The notes: a model not told the origin generated them from the sequence alone. Shown: positions 47,191 through 59,329, counted from the stretch's first letter. The stretch: DNA of 64,000 nt from Macrotis lagotis (GCF_037893015.1 NC_133663.1:224647564-224711563), one strand, 5' to 3'. Numbers and translations: made by a program.

Positions 47191-47790
47191 AAAAGGTAAA
47201 AAAGGGAAAAGAAAAAAATTGCTATCCAATAAGATGAAACTGGTTATATCCCCACCTGGGAGAAGATTCTTATAACTCTCAAGAATTGTAACTCTATTAG
47301 AGAGAATATACTCAGCCAGAAGTGATAGACAGTTATGACTTATTTGTGACTCTATTAGAATGATTTTAAAATAGTACCTCCTTAAAAAGAGAGGGACAGT
47401 AAAGAGATGGGAAGAGATTGAATGGTGTAAATCTTGTTATATTAAGATGTACAAAGAACCTATTGAAATAGAGGGGAAGAAGGAAGAAGGTGAGAATCAC
47501 CTGAATTTTACTCTCATCAGATTTGGCTTAAAGTTAATATACATACACTCAGCTAAGAAACTTATCTTACCATGCAACTATTAAAAGGGGAAAGGGGAGG
47601 GGGGAGGAAAAGGGGAACTAACAGAAGGAAAGGAAGGAAGAAGGGGCATAAGGAAAGGGGGAAGAAAGGGGAATAGGGCTGGATGTAGGAGGGCTAACAC
47701 ACTGAAGGTGTTGGTATTCAAAAACAAAATATTGAAGAATATGGATAAAGTGAAAAAAGATGAAAAATGCAAACAGAAGGAAGATAGCAT
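47191..47790 (+). other. L1 inter-ORF region
   Basis: Purine-rich spacer between ORF1 and ORF2, including a GGGGAAAGGGGAGGGGGGAG stretch at 47585-47680. 'tttactctcatcagatttgg' has a counterpart in the HAL1-like copies ('tttgctctcatcagaggtgg'). Confidence 0.7.
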
Positions 47791-48612
47791 GGGGGGAAAT
47801 AAAGAGTTTGTAATTATAACTTTGAATGTGAATGGGATAAACTCTTCCTTAAAAGGTCAGCAAATGAGGGGCGGAGCCAAGATTGTGACAAGAAGGGATT
47901 GAGTCTTAGGCGCTCTCTGATAAAACTTGAAACTAAGGACTCTAACTAAACTTTTGAGAGACAGAACCCACAAAGGGATGCAGTGAGGCAGTTCTCCTAC
48001 TCAAGGTAACCTGGAAAAGAGCAGAAAGGCTCTGCTCCCCCGGGTTGGAGGGGCAGCCTGCCAGAGGGGTGGCCCGCCAGAGCGAAAGAACTTCAGCCTC
48101 CCGGAGGCAGCCCCAGGGCGCTGGGAGCTGTGGCTCACAGCAGCGGGGGAGTCTCCTGAGCTGCACCCCAGGGAGCACCGGCACAAAGTGGGGGAACAGC
48201 GGGGTCGTCTGCCAGAGCAAGCACATGGAGCCCAGCCCTCAGGGCACACAGCAAGCAGCTTGATCTTTCGGTAGCCCAGATCCAGAAACAGAAGCAGGCA
48301 GAGCCGGTAAGCAGGAGCCTCCAGGGCATGATCCCATTGAGCTGAGGGAGGGGAGTGAAGAGAGACAGGAGAGCTCTGTCCTCTGCCTCTAGAACGGAAC
48401 TCTGGGGCTCTGACCACATTCAGATCCTGATAGCAGTCTAGGCCCCCACATAGAACAGCAGGGCCCCCCCACCTCAGTCCCGTGGCAGAGGGGGGGCGCT
48501 TATGGTCATTCACAGACCAGGAGGGAGGATAGAGCCTCACACACCAATACCCTTCTGGGAGTGTTGCAAAAGCTCAGGAAGCACCCCCCAAAACCGGGCC
48601 CAGGCTGGGAAA

Positions 48613-49720
48613 ATGAGCAAGCAGAGAAACAAGAGGAAGACCATTGAGAAATATTTTGCATATGAGCCCAAGAAGGATCAAAATACTCAGTCTGAAGATG
48701 AGGAAGCACAAGCTCCTGCATCTAAAGACTCCAAGAAAAACAGAAATTGGGCTCAGGCTATGATAGAGCTCAAAAAAGACTTTGAAAATCAAATGAGGGA
48801 GTTGGAAGAAAAACTGGGAAAAGAAAGGAGAGAGATGCAGGAAAAACATGAAGATGAAGTCAGCAGCTTAGTCAAGGAAATCCAAAAAAATGCTGAAGAA
48901 AATAGCATGCTAAAAACCAACTTAGGTCAAATGGATAAAACAGTTCAAAAAGTTATTGAGGAGAAGAATGCCTTAAAAAGCAAAATTGGCCAGATGCAAA
49001 AAGAGATAAGAAAACTCTCTGAGGAGAACAAATCCTTCAGAAAAGAATAGAATTCAGGGAGATTGATGAATTTAACAGAAATCAGGAATCAATACTTCAA
49101 AACCAAAAAAATGAAAAAGTAGAAGAAAATGTGAAATATCTCATTGAAAAAACAACTGATATGGAAAACAGACTTAGGAAAGATAATTTAAAAATTATTG
49201 GAATATCTGAAAGTCATGATCAGGAAAAGAGCCTTGACATCATTTTCAAAGAATTACTACAGGAAAATTGCCCTGATATTCTAGAAGCAGAGGGCAAAAT
49301 AGAAATGGAGAGAATTCACTGATCCCCCCAAGAAAGAGATCCCAAAAAACCAACCCCTAGGAATATTATAGCCAAGTTCCAGAACTCCCAAGTCAAAGAG
49401 AAAATATTAAAAGCAGCCAGAAGGACACAGTTCAAATATCATGGAGCTGCAGTCAGCATCACACAGGACTTAGCAGCAACTACATTGGAAGCTTGTAGGG
49501 CTTGGAATATAATATACCGGAAGGCAAAAGAGCTTAGAATGCAGCCAAGAATGAACTACCCAGCAAGGCTGAATGTCCTCTTCTAGGGAAAAAGATGGAC
49601 TTTTAATGAACCAGGGGAATTTCAAATGTTGCTTTTGGAATGGCCACAGCTGAACAGGAGGTTTGATCTTCAGATACAGGACTCAGGTGAAGCATGGAGA
49701 TTGGAGGAGAGGGGGGAAAT
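48613..49720 (+). pseudogene. ORF1 of HAL1-like copy 2
   Basis: Starts MSKQRNKRKTIEKYFAYEPK, acidic/basic N-terminus, then a long heptad coiled coil (ELKKDFENQMRELEEKLGKE; QKNAEENSMLKTNLGQMDK; KLSEENKSFRKE) to a stop at 49048-49050. After a frame change it continues YLIEKTTDMENRLRKDNLKI, ISESHDQEKSLDII and ELLQENCPDILEAEGKIEME to a stop at 49320-49322 that looks like a CGA-to-TGA change, then NIIAKFQN and the C-terminal domain (MNYPARLNVLF, WTFNEPGEFQ) to about 49720. The expected product is an L1 ORF1p-type RNA-binding protein. With only a few breaks, it is the better preserved of the two copies. Confidence 0.85.
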
Positions 49721-50200
49721 ATGAGGGACTTAATGATGATGAACTGCATGTATTCCTGCATAGAAAAATGACACTGATAATACTCATATGAACCTTCTCA
49801 GTTAATAGAGCAGGTAGAGGGAGCTTTTATATTTGAAACACAGGAGAAAGCTGAATTCGAACATAAAATATGGTGTAAAAATGGAGTCAATAGGAAAAAA
49901 AGGTAAATTTAATGGGGGAAAGAAAAAGGAGAGGGGGAATAGGCTAAAATATTTCAAATAAGATTTTTCTTTATTACAATGAGCTATTGCAATGATATGG
50001 AATGGGGGGGAGGCAACGGGGAATGAGGGAACCTTTGCTCTCATCAGAGGTGGCTAGGAGAGAAAACAGCATATATACTCAATGGGGTATAGACATCTGG
50101 AGTAATAAGGAAGGGGGAGCAGGGGGAAGGGGTGGGGATGTGAATAAAGGAGGAGAGGATGGACCATGGGGGGAGAGTGGTCAGATATAATGCATTTTCT

Positions 50201-50348
50201 TTTTTACTTTTTGCAAGGGGTTGGGATTGGAAGGCCTGTCCAGGACCATAGGGCCAGGTGGATTCTGGTCCTAAAGGGTGGTATGGGAGCTCAGGGCTTC
50301 TTGGCCCCAAGACCAGGGATCTGTCTGCTGTGCCACTCAGCGACCCTA
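50201..50348 (-). repeat. antisense SINE-derived module M1 of HAL1 copy 2
   Basis: TTGCAAGGGGTTGGGATTGG to CCACTCAGCGACCCT; orthologous in position to 12541-12681 in copy 1. Confidence 0.7.
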
Positions 50349-50560
50349 CAGCAGAGTCAGAGTGACAGGAGAGAGAAAATATAGTACATGGTAGTGGAGA
50401 AATAAGAAGGGAGGGAGTTGCGATCAGCAATGGCAATGTTGGAAAAATATGGAAGTAACTTTTTTGATGGACTTATCATAAAGAATGTGATCCACCCATG
50501 ACAGAGTTGTTGGTGTTGGAACAAAGACTGAAGCACATTTTTTATTATTATTCTTATTTT

Positions 50561-50700
50561 TTGGGGCGTGCAGGGCAGATGGGGCTGGGTGGCCTGCCTG
50601 GGGCTGCATAGCAGGTTGATCTTTGAGTGTCTGAGGCTGGATTTGGACCCAGGTGCTCCTGGCTCAAGGGCCAATGCTCTGTCTGCCACCCAGCCACCCC
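50561..50700 (-). repeat. antisense SINE-derived module M2a
   Basis: GCAGGGCAGATGGGGCTGGG through CTGCCACCCAGCCACCCC; full-length antisense SINE outline with many A-to-G differences. Confidence 0.7.
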
Positions 50701-50747
50701 TACTATTATTACTATTTTATTTTATTTTGGGTATTTTTTATCTTCTT

Positions 50748-50890
50748 TTTGGTTTTTGCAGGGCAGTGGGGATTGGGTGGCTTGCATATCACACGGCTGG
50801 GTGATTTTTTGGTCTACGGGGCTGGACGTGGGCTCAGGTGCTCGTAGCTCCAGGACTGGTGCTTCGTCCATTGCACCACCTGGCCATACC
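50748..50890 (-). repeat. antisense SINE-derived module M2b
   Basis: TTTTTGCAGGGCAGTGGGGA through GCACCACCTGGCCATACC. Copy 1 has a single module in the corresponding position. Confidence 0.7.
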
Positions 50891-51532
50891 TACAATTATT
50901 ACTATTATTTTTTTTTAATTTTAATTGTTTTCTCTCCCCTTTACTTTATTGCCCAAGCAAGTCTATATTCATGGGGGAAGGGGTATTTTATTTACTCTTA
51001 AACAAGAATATTTTATTAATGTAAAAAAACATTTGTACAAAATGAGAATAAAAAAATAAAATAAAACAAAATATAAAAAAAGTCAGCAAATAGCAGAATG
51101 GATTAAAAACCAGAATCCTACAATACACTGCTTACAAGAAACTCATTTGAAGATGAGAGGTACATATAGAGTAGAGGTAAAAGGTTGGAGCAAAATATAT
51201 TTTTCTTCAGCTGAAGTGGAAAAAGCAGGGGTAGCAATCCTTATTTCAGACAAAGCAGCTGCAAAAATAGATACCATTAAAAGAGATAAGGAACGAAACT
51301 GTATTCTCCTAAAAGGTACCATAGACAATAAAGTAATTTCAATACTAAATATGTATGTACCAAATGGTATAGCATCTAAATTCTTAGAGGGGAAGTTGAA
51401 GGAGTTACAGGAAGATATAGAAAGTAAAACTCTACTGGTAAGAGACCTCAACCTCCTGCTCTCATATTTAGATAATTCTAACAATAAAATAAACAAGAAG
51501 GAAGTTAAGGACATAAATAGATTGTTAGAAAA

Positions 51533-51714
51533 CCTAGGCATGGGGTGGCTAGGTGGCGCAGTGAATAGAGCACCGGCCTTGGAGTCAGGAGTACCTGGGT
51601 TCAAATCCGACCTCAGTCACTTAATAATTACCTAGCTGTGTGGCCTTGGGCAAGCCACTTAGCCACATTGCTTTGAAAAATATAACCCCCCCCCAAAAAA
51701 AACCCCTATGCATG
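51533..51714 (+). mobile_element. short CORE-SINE (type A) in L1 ORF2 endonuclease
   Basis: Body 51543-51704, TSD CCTAGGCATG / CCTATGCATG (51533-51542, 51705-51714). Confidence 0.93.
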
Positions 51715-54700
51715 ATAGATCTATGGGGGAAATTGAATGGGGATAGAAAGGAATATACTTTTTTCTGCAGTACATGGCACTGACACAAAAACTGACCATG
51801 TACTAGGGCATAAAAACCTAATAATCAATTGTAGAAAGGCAGAAATAGTGAAAACATCTTTCTTAGACCATAATGCAATAAAAATCCCATGCCATATTGA
51901 ACCAGGGAGATATAGACCTAAAATTAATTGGAAATTAAATAATCTCATTTTAAAGAGTGAGTGGATCAAACAAAAAAATTATAGAATGAATCAATGATTT
52001 CATCCTAGATAATAAAAATAATGAGACAATGTACCAAAACTTGTGGGATATAGTCAAGGCACATGTCATCAAGGGAGATATTTCTTTAAATGCTTACATG
52101 AATAAATTGGAGAAAGAGGACATCAATTAATTAAATATACAACTAAAAATAGTAGAGAAAGAACAAATTAACAAAGTAAAGGAGAAATTAATAAAATCTA
52201 AAGCAAGAAAATATAGAATTAATATACAAATCTAAGAGTTGGTTTTATGAAAAAAACAATAAAATTGATAAACCTCTGGTTAATTTGATTAAAAAAGGAA
52301 AGTAGAAAACCAAATTATCAGTATAATAAATGAAAAAGGTGAACTCACCACCAATGAGGAGGAGGAAATTAAAGTTTTATTTTGCCCAACTGCATGCTAA
52401 TAAATTTGATAATCTAAGTGAAATGGATGAATATTTACAAAAATATAAGTTGGCCTGGTTAAATGAAGAGGAAATTAAATATTTAACTAACCCTATCTCA
52501 GAAAAAGAAATTCAACAAGCTATTATTGAATTTTCTAAGAAAAAATCTCCAGGGCCAGATGGATTCACAAGTGAATTCTATCAAACATTTAAAGAGCAAT
52601 TGGTTCCAGTGTAAACTCTTTGGCCAAATAGGTGATGATGGAATTCTGCCTAATTATTTATATGATACCAATATGGTGTCACCCAAACCAGGAAGAGTCA
52701 AAATAGAGAAATAAAATTATAGATTTATCTCCCCAATGAATATAGATGGAAAAATCTTAAATAAAATCTTAGCAAAATGATTACAACAAGTTATCACTAG
52801 GATAATACACTATGACCAAACAGGATTTATCCCAGGAATGCAAGGTTGGTTCAATATTAGGAAAACTGTTAGTTTAATTAACTAAATCAATAACAAACCT
52901 ATCAGAAATCATATGATTATATCCATAGATGCTGAAAAAGCCTTTGACAAAATACAACACCCATTCCTACAAAATACAACACTAGAGAGCATAGGAATAA
53001 ATGCATTGCTCCTTAGAATGATAAGCAGTATCTATCTGAAGCTATCAACAAGCATTATATGCAATGGAGATAAGCTACAGGTATTCCCAATAAGATCAGG
53101 GGTAAAACAAGAATGCCTGTTTTCACCACTACTGTTCAGTATTGTGTTAGAAATGTTAACTTTAGCAATAAGAGAAGAAAAAGAAATTGAAGGAATCAGG
53201 GAAGAAACAAAACTCTCACTCTTTGTAGATGACATGATGGTAAACCTAGAGAATCCCAAAAAGTCATCTAAAAAACTATTAGAAAATAATTAGCAACTTT
53301 AGCAAAGTTGCAGGATATAAAATAAATTCTCATAAATCCTCAGCATTTTTATATATTACTAGCAAGCTACAGCAGCAAGAGCTAGAAAGAGAAATCCCAT
53401 TCAAAATAACCAGACAGTATAAAATACTTGGGAGCCTACCTGCCAAGGCAGACTCAGAAACTCTATGAAAACAACTACAAAACACTTCTCTCACAAATAA
53501 AATGAGATTTAAAAAACTGGGCAAATATCAACTGCTCATGGATAGGCCAAACTAATATAATAAAAATGACAATTCTACCTAAATTAAACTACTTATTTAG
53601 TGCCCTACCAATGAAAATCTCAAAAAGCTGAGTTAGAGAAAATTGTAAGTAAATTCATATGGAGAAATAAAAAGTCAAAAATTTCCAGGGATTTAATGAA
53701 AAAAGTATAAAAGAAGGTGGCCAAGCCCTACCAGATCTAAAATTATATTATAAAGCATCAGTCATAAAAATTGTCTGATATTGGCTAAGAAATAGAATGA
53801 TGGATCAGTGGAATAGACTAGGTGCAATAGCAGGAAATGATCATAGTAATCTGCTATTTGATAAACCCAGAGAGTCCAGCTTTTGGGATAAAACTCTCTC
53901 TATGACAAAAACTGGAAATTATAAGTTATGGCAGAAACTTGGATTATCCTAACACTTCAAACCTTATACCAAGATAAGATAAAAAAGAATGTAGGATTTA
54001 GACACAAAAGACAACATTATAAACAAACTAGGAGATCAAGGAATAGTTTACTTATCAGATCTATTGAAAGGGAAGCAGTTTATTATCAGGGAAGAGATGG
54101 ATAACATCATTAAAAACAAACTAGATAATTTTAATTACATTAAATTAAAATCGTTTTGCACAGATAAAACCATGGTAACCAAGATCAAAAGAAATGTAGT
54201 AAATTGGGAAGCAATTTTTACAATTAGCATTTCTGACAAAGGACTCATCTCTAAAATATATAGAGCCAAATTTATAAAAAAAACCCAAGGCATTCTTCAA
54301 TTGACAAATGGTCAAATGATATGCAGAGACAATTTACAGATGAGGAACTCAAAGCTATCCATAGTCATATGAAAAACTACTCTAAATCATTACTTACTAG
54401 AGAAATGCAAATTAAAGCATCTCTGAAGTACCATCTCACACCTCTCAGACTGGCTAATATGACTAGAAAGGAAAATGATTAATATTGGAAGGGATGTGGG
54501 AAATCTGGGACACTAATGCATTGTTGGTGAAGCTGTGAACTCATCTAACCTTTCTGGTGAGCAATTTGGAATTATGCCCAAGGGGCAATAAAAATGTGTA
54601 TACCCTTTGATCAAGCAATTCCACTACTGGGTCTATACCCTGAAGAGATCATGAGAAAGGGTAAAAACACCATTTGTACAATAGTATTCATAGGAGCTCT

Positions 54701-55074
54701 TTTTTGTGGTAGCAAGGAATTGGAAATTTAGTGAATGTCCATCAATTGGGGAATGGCTGAACAAACTGTGATATAATATGTATGTTTTGGAACACTATTG
54801 TTTTATTAGATAACAGGAGGGATGGGAATTCAGAGAAGCCTGGAAGGATTTGCATGAATTCACACTGAATGAGATGAGCAGAGCCAGAAGAGCATTGTAC
54901 AGTATGACAGCAATATGGGGTTGATGACCAATCTTAATGGACTTGTTCATTTCATCAGTGCAACAATCAGGGACAACTGTATGGTTATCTGCAATGGAGA
55001 ATACCATCTGTATCCAGAGAAAGAATTGTGGAGTTTGAATAAGACCAAAGACTATGACCTTTAATTAAAAAAAA

Positions 55075-55276
55075 AAACAACAACAACATAGGGAGCTTGG
55101 TGGCACAGTGGATAGAGCACAGGCCCTGGAGTCAGAAGTACCTGAATGCAAATCAGGCCTCAGATACTTAATAATTACCTAGCTGTGTGGCCTTGGGCAA
55201 GCCACTTAACCCCATTGGCTTAAAAAAAAACCCCTAAAAATTTTTTAAAAAAATAAAAAACTAAAACAACAGCAAC
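55075..55276 (+). mobile_element. short CORE-SINE (type A) in L1 3'UTR
   Basis: Body 55088-55263, TSD AAACAACAACAAC / AAACAACAGCAAC. Confidence 0.9.
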
Positions 55277-55488
55277 AACCCGTTATCTTATTATATAATC
55301 TTGCTATCTCTTATAGTTTATTTTTTTCCCCTTAAGGATATGATTTCTCTTTCAATACATTCAATTTAGATCAATGTATAGCATGGAAAAAATGTAAAGA
55401 CTAGCAGACTGGGGGATTTGGGGAAAAATTGTAAAATTCAAAATTAAATAAATAAACTTATTTAAAAAAATAAAAGAAAAATAATTGG

Positions 55489-56699
55489 ACCTAATCAGAT
55501 ATATTCAGAAGCTATATCTATGTGAAAGCAACAATTTTATAGGTCCTCAGGGGATAACAGTTTAAAATATCTCAGAGGAATATAATTCTGGAGGAATGGA
55601 AAAGATCACAGAAAGTAATATTATTATACACAAAAGAAAAGGTAACTAGGGAGACAAATTGCCATGTTTTTTAAAATATCTTTATAATATTAATGGCTGT
55701 ATTGAAGATATCCTTGAAGAAAAATAATAAGGAAACATCCAGGCTTTTGCAGATTTTTTTTTAAAAACAGCAAGTTATGTTTTTATATTCATACAATTCA
55801 TGGAAAGATAAAGAAGATTCCAATATATTCATTATTTGTTAGCCACTAAAAAAATATTTGACTTAGTGGAGAGAAAGGCAGCCTCAAAGAATCTTTTGTA
55901 ACAAAGGATCTCCCATGCATTCATGAAGTTCATATAAGTTCATATTCTTTGACAGATACAACCAAAGCGAACTCTTTCCTGAATGTTCTTCTGATTACCA
56001 AAATCATGTGAAGCATAGAACAGAAAGATATTTGCAAAAGGTGTTAGATAGTAACATGTATGACATCTTACACACAATCTTGCAGAGTTTGTTGCAAACG
56101 AGCAAGAGTGATTTGGTAAGGTCAACCCATACATTTATAAACAAATAGGAAAGGAGAAAAGGAAGAGAATGGAGAAGAATATAGAGCTGCCAGCTTGATG
56201 GTGTTGAATATTAAAAGATACGTCCTCTATTGAAGATACTCAGGGAGAGGGTGTACATATATATAATGGAGGAAGCTATACATGGACCTTGGTGTCTCTG
56301 ACAAGATGGGATTGATTACTGAAAGTTAGAAATATAATTCATTATTTAGGAAAAAGCCCTTCATTTTTCAATTTATATACTTCCTTGGGTTATTGTATAT
56401 TTGATTAAAAGATAGAAAATATTTTGCTTTTTGCTTGTTGGATGTATATATTGTTTGTTAAATATGTTTATACATACATACATATATATATATATATGTA
56501 TGCTTAGTTTTAAATATAACCTAGGAACTTTCAACTTAGTTTACCCCCACGCACATACAACATTTAGGATAATCAGTCTCCACCATGAAAAAAAGTCTTA
56601 TGCAAATAGATTTTTAGCTTAGGATCACATACCCACGTTTATATATATCTGTACTCACACCTATGCCCATATCCATATTCATCCTTCTCCCCATCCACA
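55489..56699. other. unique AT-rich sequence, no recognised feature
   Basis: About 1.2 kb with short TA runs near 56480-56500; frames of 63-64 codons only. Confidence 0.4.
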
Positions 56700-56708
56700 C
56701 ACATCTCT

Positions 56709-56739
<31 letters not shown>

Positions 56740-56756
56740 CACACACACACACACAG
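56700..56756 (+). repeat. (CA)n microsatellite
   Basis: About 25 CA units with one CG variant. Confidence 0.95.
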
Positions 56757-56822
56757 GTCCTAAATATTGATTTGGCTATTACTATGTAGTACTATCTACT
56801 TTTAAGTCTTTCCCCCATTAAA

Positions 56823-56824
<2 letters not shown>

Positions 56825-56884
<60 letters not shown>

Positions 56885-56900
56885 GTGTATATATATATAT
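56825..56900 (+). repeat. (TA)n microsatellite with duplicated flank
   Basis: About 56 bp of TA; the flank TTAAAGTGTATATATATA occurs on both sides (56818 and 56880), so part of the array was duplicated with its border. Confidence 0.9.
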
Positions 56901-57489
56901 CTTGAAAAAATCAAAACTATACAAGATTCCTTGAGAAATATAATAGTTATGAAATCTTATCTAATGACTCTGTAATCTTTATTATAAAACAGTAGAGATA
57001 CCCTGAAGACCTTGTGTATATTCTTCTTTATGGGTTAACTGCATCAAGCCTCAGAACATTGAAGGTTCATAATTACTTAAAAAAACTTTGCTTGACTATC
57101 AAAAAATCTATTTAGTCTATCTATAAGGTCTAACTAATAGAAAAAAACATAGATGAATACAATAGGTTTCTCTTACTCAGAGTTGTTTAATATGATATAT
57201 GTGAACTTATTTAATAATTAGCTCTATTTCAATACAATTGGTTTCCCTGGTAATTCTATATTTTTTCTTAGGCATTTTAAAACATTCTTCTGTTTTTATT
57301 TATTTTATCCTTAAAGAAGGGGTCTTTAGACTTCATCAGACTGCCAAAGAGCCCATGACACAAAAATGTTAAGAATACATCTCTAGACTATAATATGCAT
57401 TTGAATGGAAAATCTGTAGAATTCATCCATTGGTAGATGCATAGTTATATTGGAAAGACATTGCAAATGGATCATGATTTGAGTTCAGC
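56901..57489. other. no recognised feature
   Basis: Unique-looking AT-rich sequence. Confidence 0.35.
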
Positions 57490-57680
57490 AGGAAAGTGGA
57501 TAGTAGGCTATGTGGTACAAGGGAGAAGACATGGGATTAAAATTTAGGCTCTGCCCCTTCCTACCTATATGAACTTGAGCAAATTATTTGATTTCTCTCA
57601 GTATGAGTTTCCTCTTCTGTAAAATGAAAGGGCTGGAATAAATAACTACCAATGTCCCTTCTGGATTGAATTTTATGACT
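57490..57680 (+). mobile_element. MIR/THER-like SINE
   Basis: 'gacatgggattaaaatttag', 'gaacttgagcaaattatttg', 'gtttcctcttctgtaaaatg', 'aagggctggaataaataact'. Confidence 0.78.
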
Positions 57681-58027
57681 GGTCATCTTTAGAAAATAGC
57701 AGTTTTTTCAAAGCACCTAACACATTCCTTTAAACTAATGAAAGTTTTTAATAGCAGAAGTCTTCCAGTGATATTGTAGAATGGTGAGTCATGGGACACT
57801 ATATTCTCCCAATAACTGAAGTTGAGGATCACTAAAAGTGAAATGAAAGAGTATTTTGGAGCATGAACTTGTTGTAACACATGAATGAGAAGCAATTGTG
57901 CAGAAGAGAGGTAAAGCAATCCGACTGATCCTATGGTCATTTTCCAGGCCAGAACCAAGTTTAAATATAACATTTAATATAATTAAATATAATGTTTAAT
58001 AAAATAAATGAAAATATGGTGAAACTT
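57681..58027. other. no recognised feature
   Basis: Unique-looking; a 94-codon minus frame (57689-57973) is hydrophobic and unrecognised. Confidence 0.35.
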
Positions 58028-58282
58028 ATTATTGTTCAGTTGTTTCAGTTATTTCCAACTCATTCTGACTCCACTGGAGGTTTTCTTCACTAAAGGGACT
58101 GGAGAGGTCTGTCATTCACTTCTCCAGTTCATTCTATAGATGAGGAATTGAGACAAATAGGGTTAAATGACTTTCTTAGGGTCACATAGCCAGGAGGGAT
58201 CTGTGGCTAGATTTGAACTCAGGAAAATGAGTCTTCTTGACTCCAGGTCTAGCACTCTATCCACTGTGCCACCTACCTGTCC
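58028..58282 (-). mobile_element. MAR1-like CORE-SINE, antisense, full length
   Basis: 'ttattgttcagttgtttcag', 'cattcacttctccagttcat', 'gatttgaactcaggaaaatg', 'ctatccactgtgccacctac'. Confidence 0.9.
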
Positions 58283-59329
58283 CACAGAATGACAAAGATA
58301 ATGTTAATTTGGGGTTTTCTATGTCACTATGTTGCTGTTTCTATTTGAGTTTAACCACTGATATAAAGGATATTTTCAAAGGAACACATGGTCTAAAAAG
58401 AAAGTAGGTCAGTTAAGTAAGTGGCCAGAATGAAGGTTAACCAGAGACAACCCTTGGGCTTCACCTCTTTTTTCTTATGTCAAGAGATCTGTAGAAGATT
58501 CACATTCAGTTCTGTGTAGCAAGATATGGGAAGATATGGGCAAAAGTTAAAAAGAACGTGGAGTAGAAGAATCACATAGTTAAAGCAAATATCTGAATTA
58601 ATGAGATCATAGACACTGGAATCCTGGAATAGTTCTCCAATGAGATTGAATACTCCTTGAAGGCAGGAACAGAATAAGGAAATAGCAGCTTCTTGTTCAC
58701 CATCAATTACTGAAAATGTTCCAGTCAATATCAGACCATCTTTAATTAAGACCAATATAATAAAAAGCTTACTTAAGGAAGGGACTATTAATATAGTTAA
58801 ATCTGCTAGTGAGACATTTTTGCCCAAGGTTCTTCTTAACGCTAAATACTACCTCTCTGCTGTAGAAGGAAGGTAAAGCGATAGAAAATGTTTTTAATTA
58901 AAAATCAAAGATTATTTTTGTATTTAGCTTCTTTTCAATAACCAAAACTTATCCCCAGGAAATTCATTTTTAATGCCTTCCCATTTGACCATTTCAAAAT
59001 GAATAGTTCATTGCATAGTAAGAATCTGGGATGCCATTCACTGGGCTAATTATTCTCTACAGCTTTTATGTGATATATACTTAGTACTTGGTAAAATAAT
59101 TTATTGTAGTGAATTTATTTAAAAGAGTACAGGGTAGTCATACATACGGATGGAATAGCATAACAAATGCAAGTTTCATTTTCAGTGAATGAATATGATC
59201 TGGTGATTTCTCATAGAGGAATTATCACATCTTCAATTTCTTAACCTTAGGTATTGCTTAAGGTGATAATATTCTTGGTTTTCTCAGTGCATTTACATAT
59301 TTTTTCTCATATATTCTTTTTATAAAAAT
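58283..59329. other. unique sequence, no recognised feature
   Basis: About 1.05 kb. A 115-codon minus frame (58480-58827) is the longest non-repeat frame nearby; it is rich in hydrophobic residues, has no domain I recognise, and is probably chance. Confidence 0.4.

Larger units (their letters stand above)
47856..51091 (+). mobile_element. full-length half-L1 (HAL1-like) element, copy 2, inside L1 ORF2
   Basis: The body, 47866-51081 (3.2 kb), is flanked by GTCAGCAAAT at 47856-47865 and 51082-51091; the host ORF2 reads straight on across it. Order: 5'UTR from GAGGGGCGGAGCCAAGATTG with a GC-rich stretch to about 48600; ORF1 48613 to about 49720; inter-ORF L1-like segment; antisense SINE module M1 50201-50348; junction to L1-type 3'UTR near 50470-50545; modules M2a 50561-50700 and M2b 50748-50890; A-rich end. 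No ORF2. Same architecture as copy 1 at 10128-13247 but with one more module and no SINE in ORF1. Confidence 0.88.
47791..55000 (+). pseudogene. L1 ORF2 remnant (endonuclease and reverse transcriptase)
   Basis: Endonuclease: FVIITLNVNGINSSLKGQQ at 47806-47865, then after the HAL1 insertion QETHLKMRG (51130-51160), VRDLNLLLSYLD where GDFN is usual (51440-51475), and SFLDHNAIK where SDHN is usual (51860-51890). Reverse transcriptase: [18 protein letters not shown] (about 52541-52595), SIDAEKAFDKIQ motif A (52922-52955), SGVKQECLFSPLLFSIVLEM motif B (53095-53155), LSLFVDDMMVNLENP motif C (53215-53260; ADD is usual). C-terminal segment through about 55000. Many stops and shifts; nothing functional. 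Confidence 0.9.
43591..55488 (+). mobile_element. full-length L1 (about 6.4 kb of its own) carrying four nested insertions
   Basis: The outer duplication is GAAAAACAATTGG (43591-43603) and GAAAAATAATTGG (55476-55488), one difference in 13. L1 parts in order: 5'UTR 43604-44418; ORF1 44419-44701 and 46549-47190; inter-ORF 47191-47790; ORF2 47791-47865, 51092-51542 and 51715-55000; 3'UTR to 55475. Guests: STRAP pseudogene 44702-46538, HAL1-like element 47866-51081, SINEs 51543-51704 and 55088-55263. Removing the guests leaves about 6.4 kb, the expected full length for a mammalian L1. Both ORFs are broken many times, so it is dead. Confidence 0.92.

Noticed and set aside
48001-48540. 179-codon minus-strand open frame
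   Set aside because: Antisense to the GC-rich 5'UTR of the half-L1; few stops because of base composition. No domain, and overlapping frames in other phases are equally long.
51092-53293. Domesticated (functional) L1 ORF2
   Set aside because: Many stops and shifts, catalytic residues altered (GDFN to RDLN, SDHN to LDHN), and three insertions inside or beside it.
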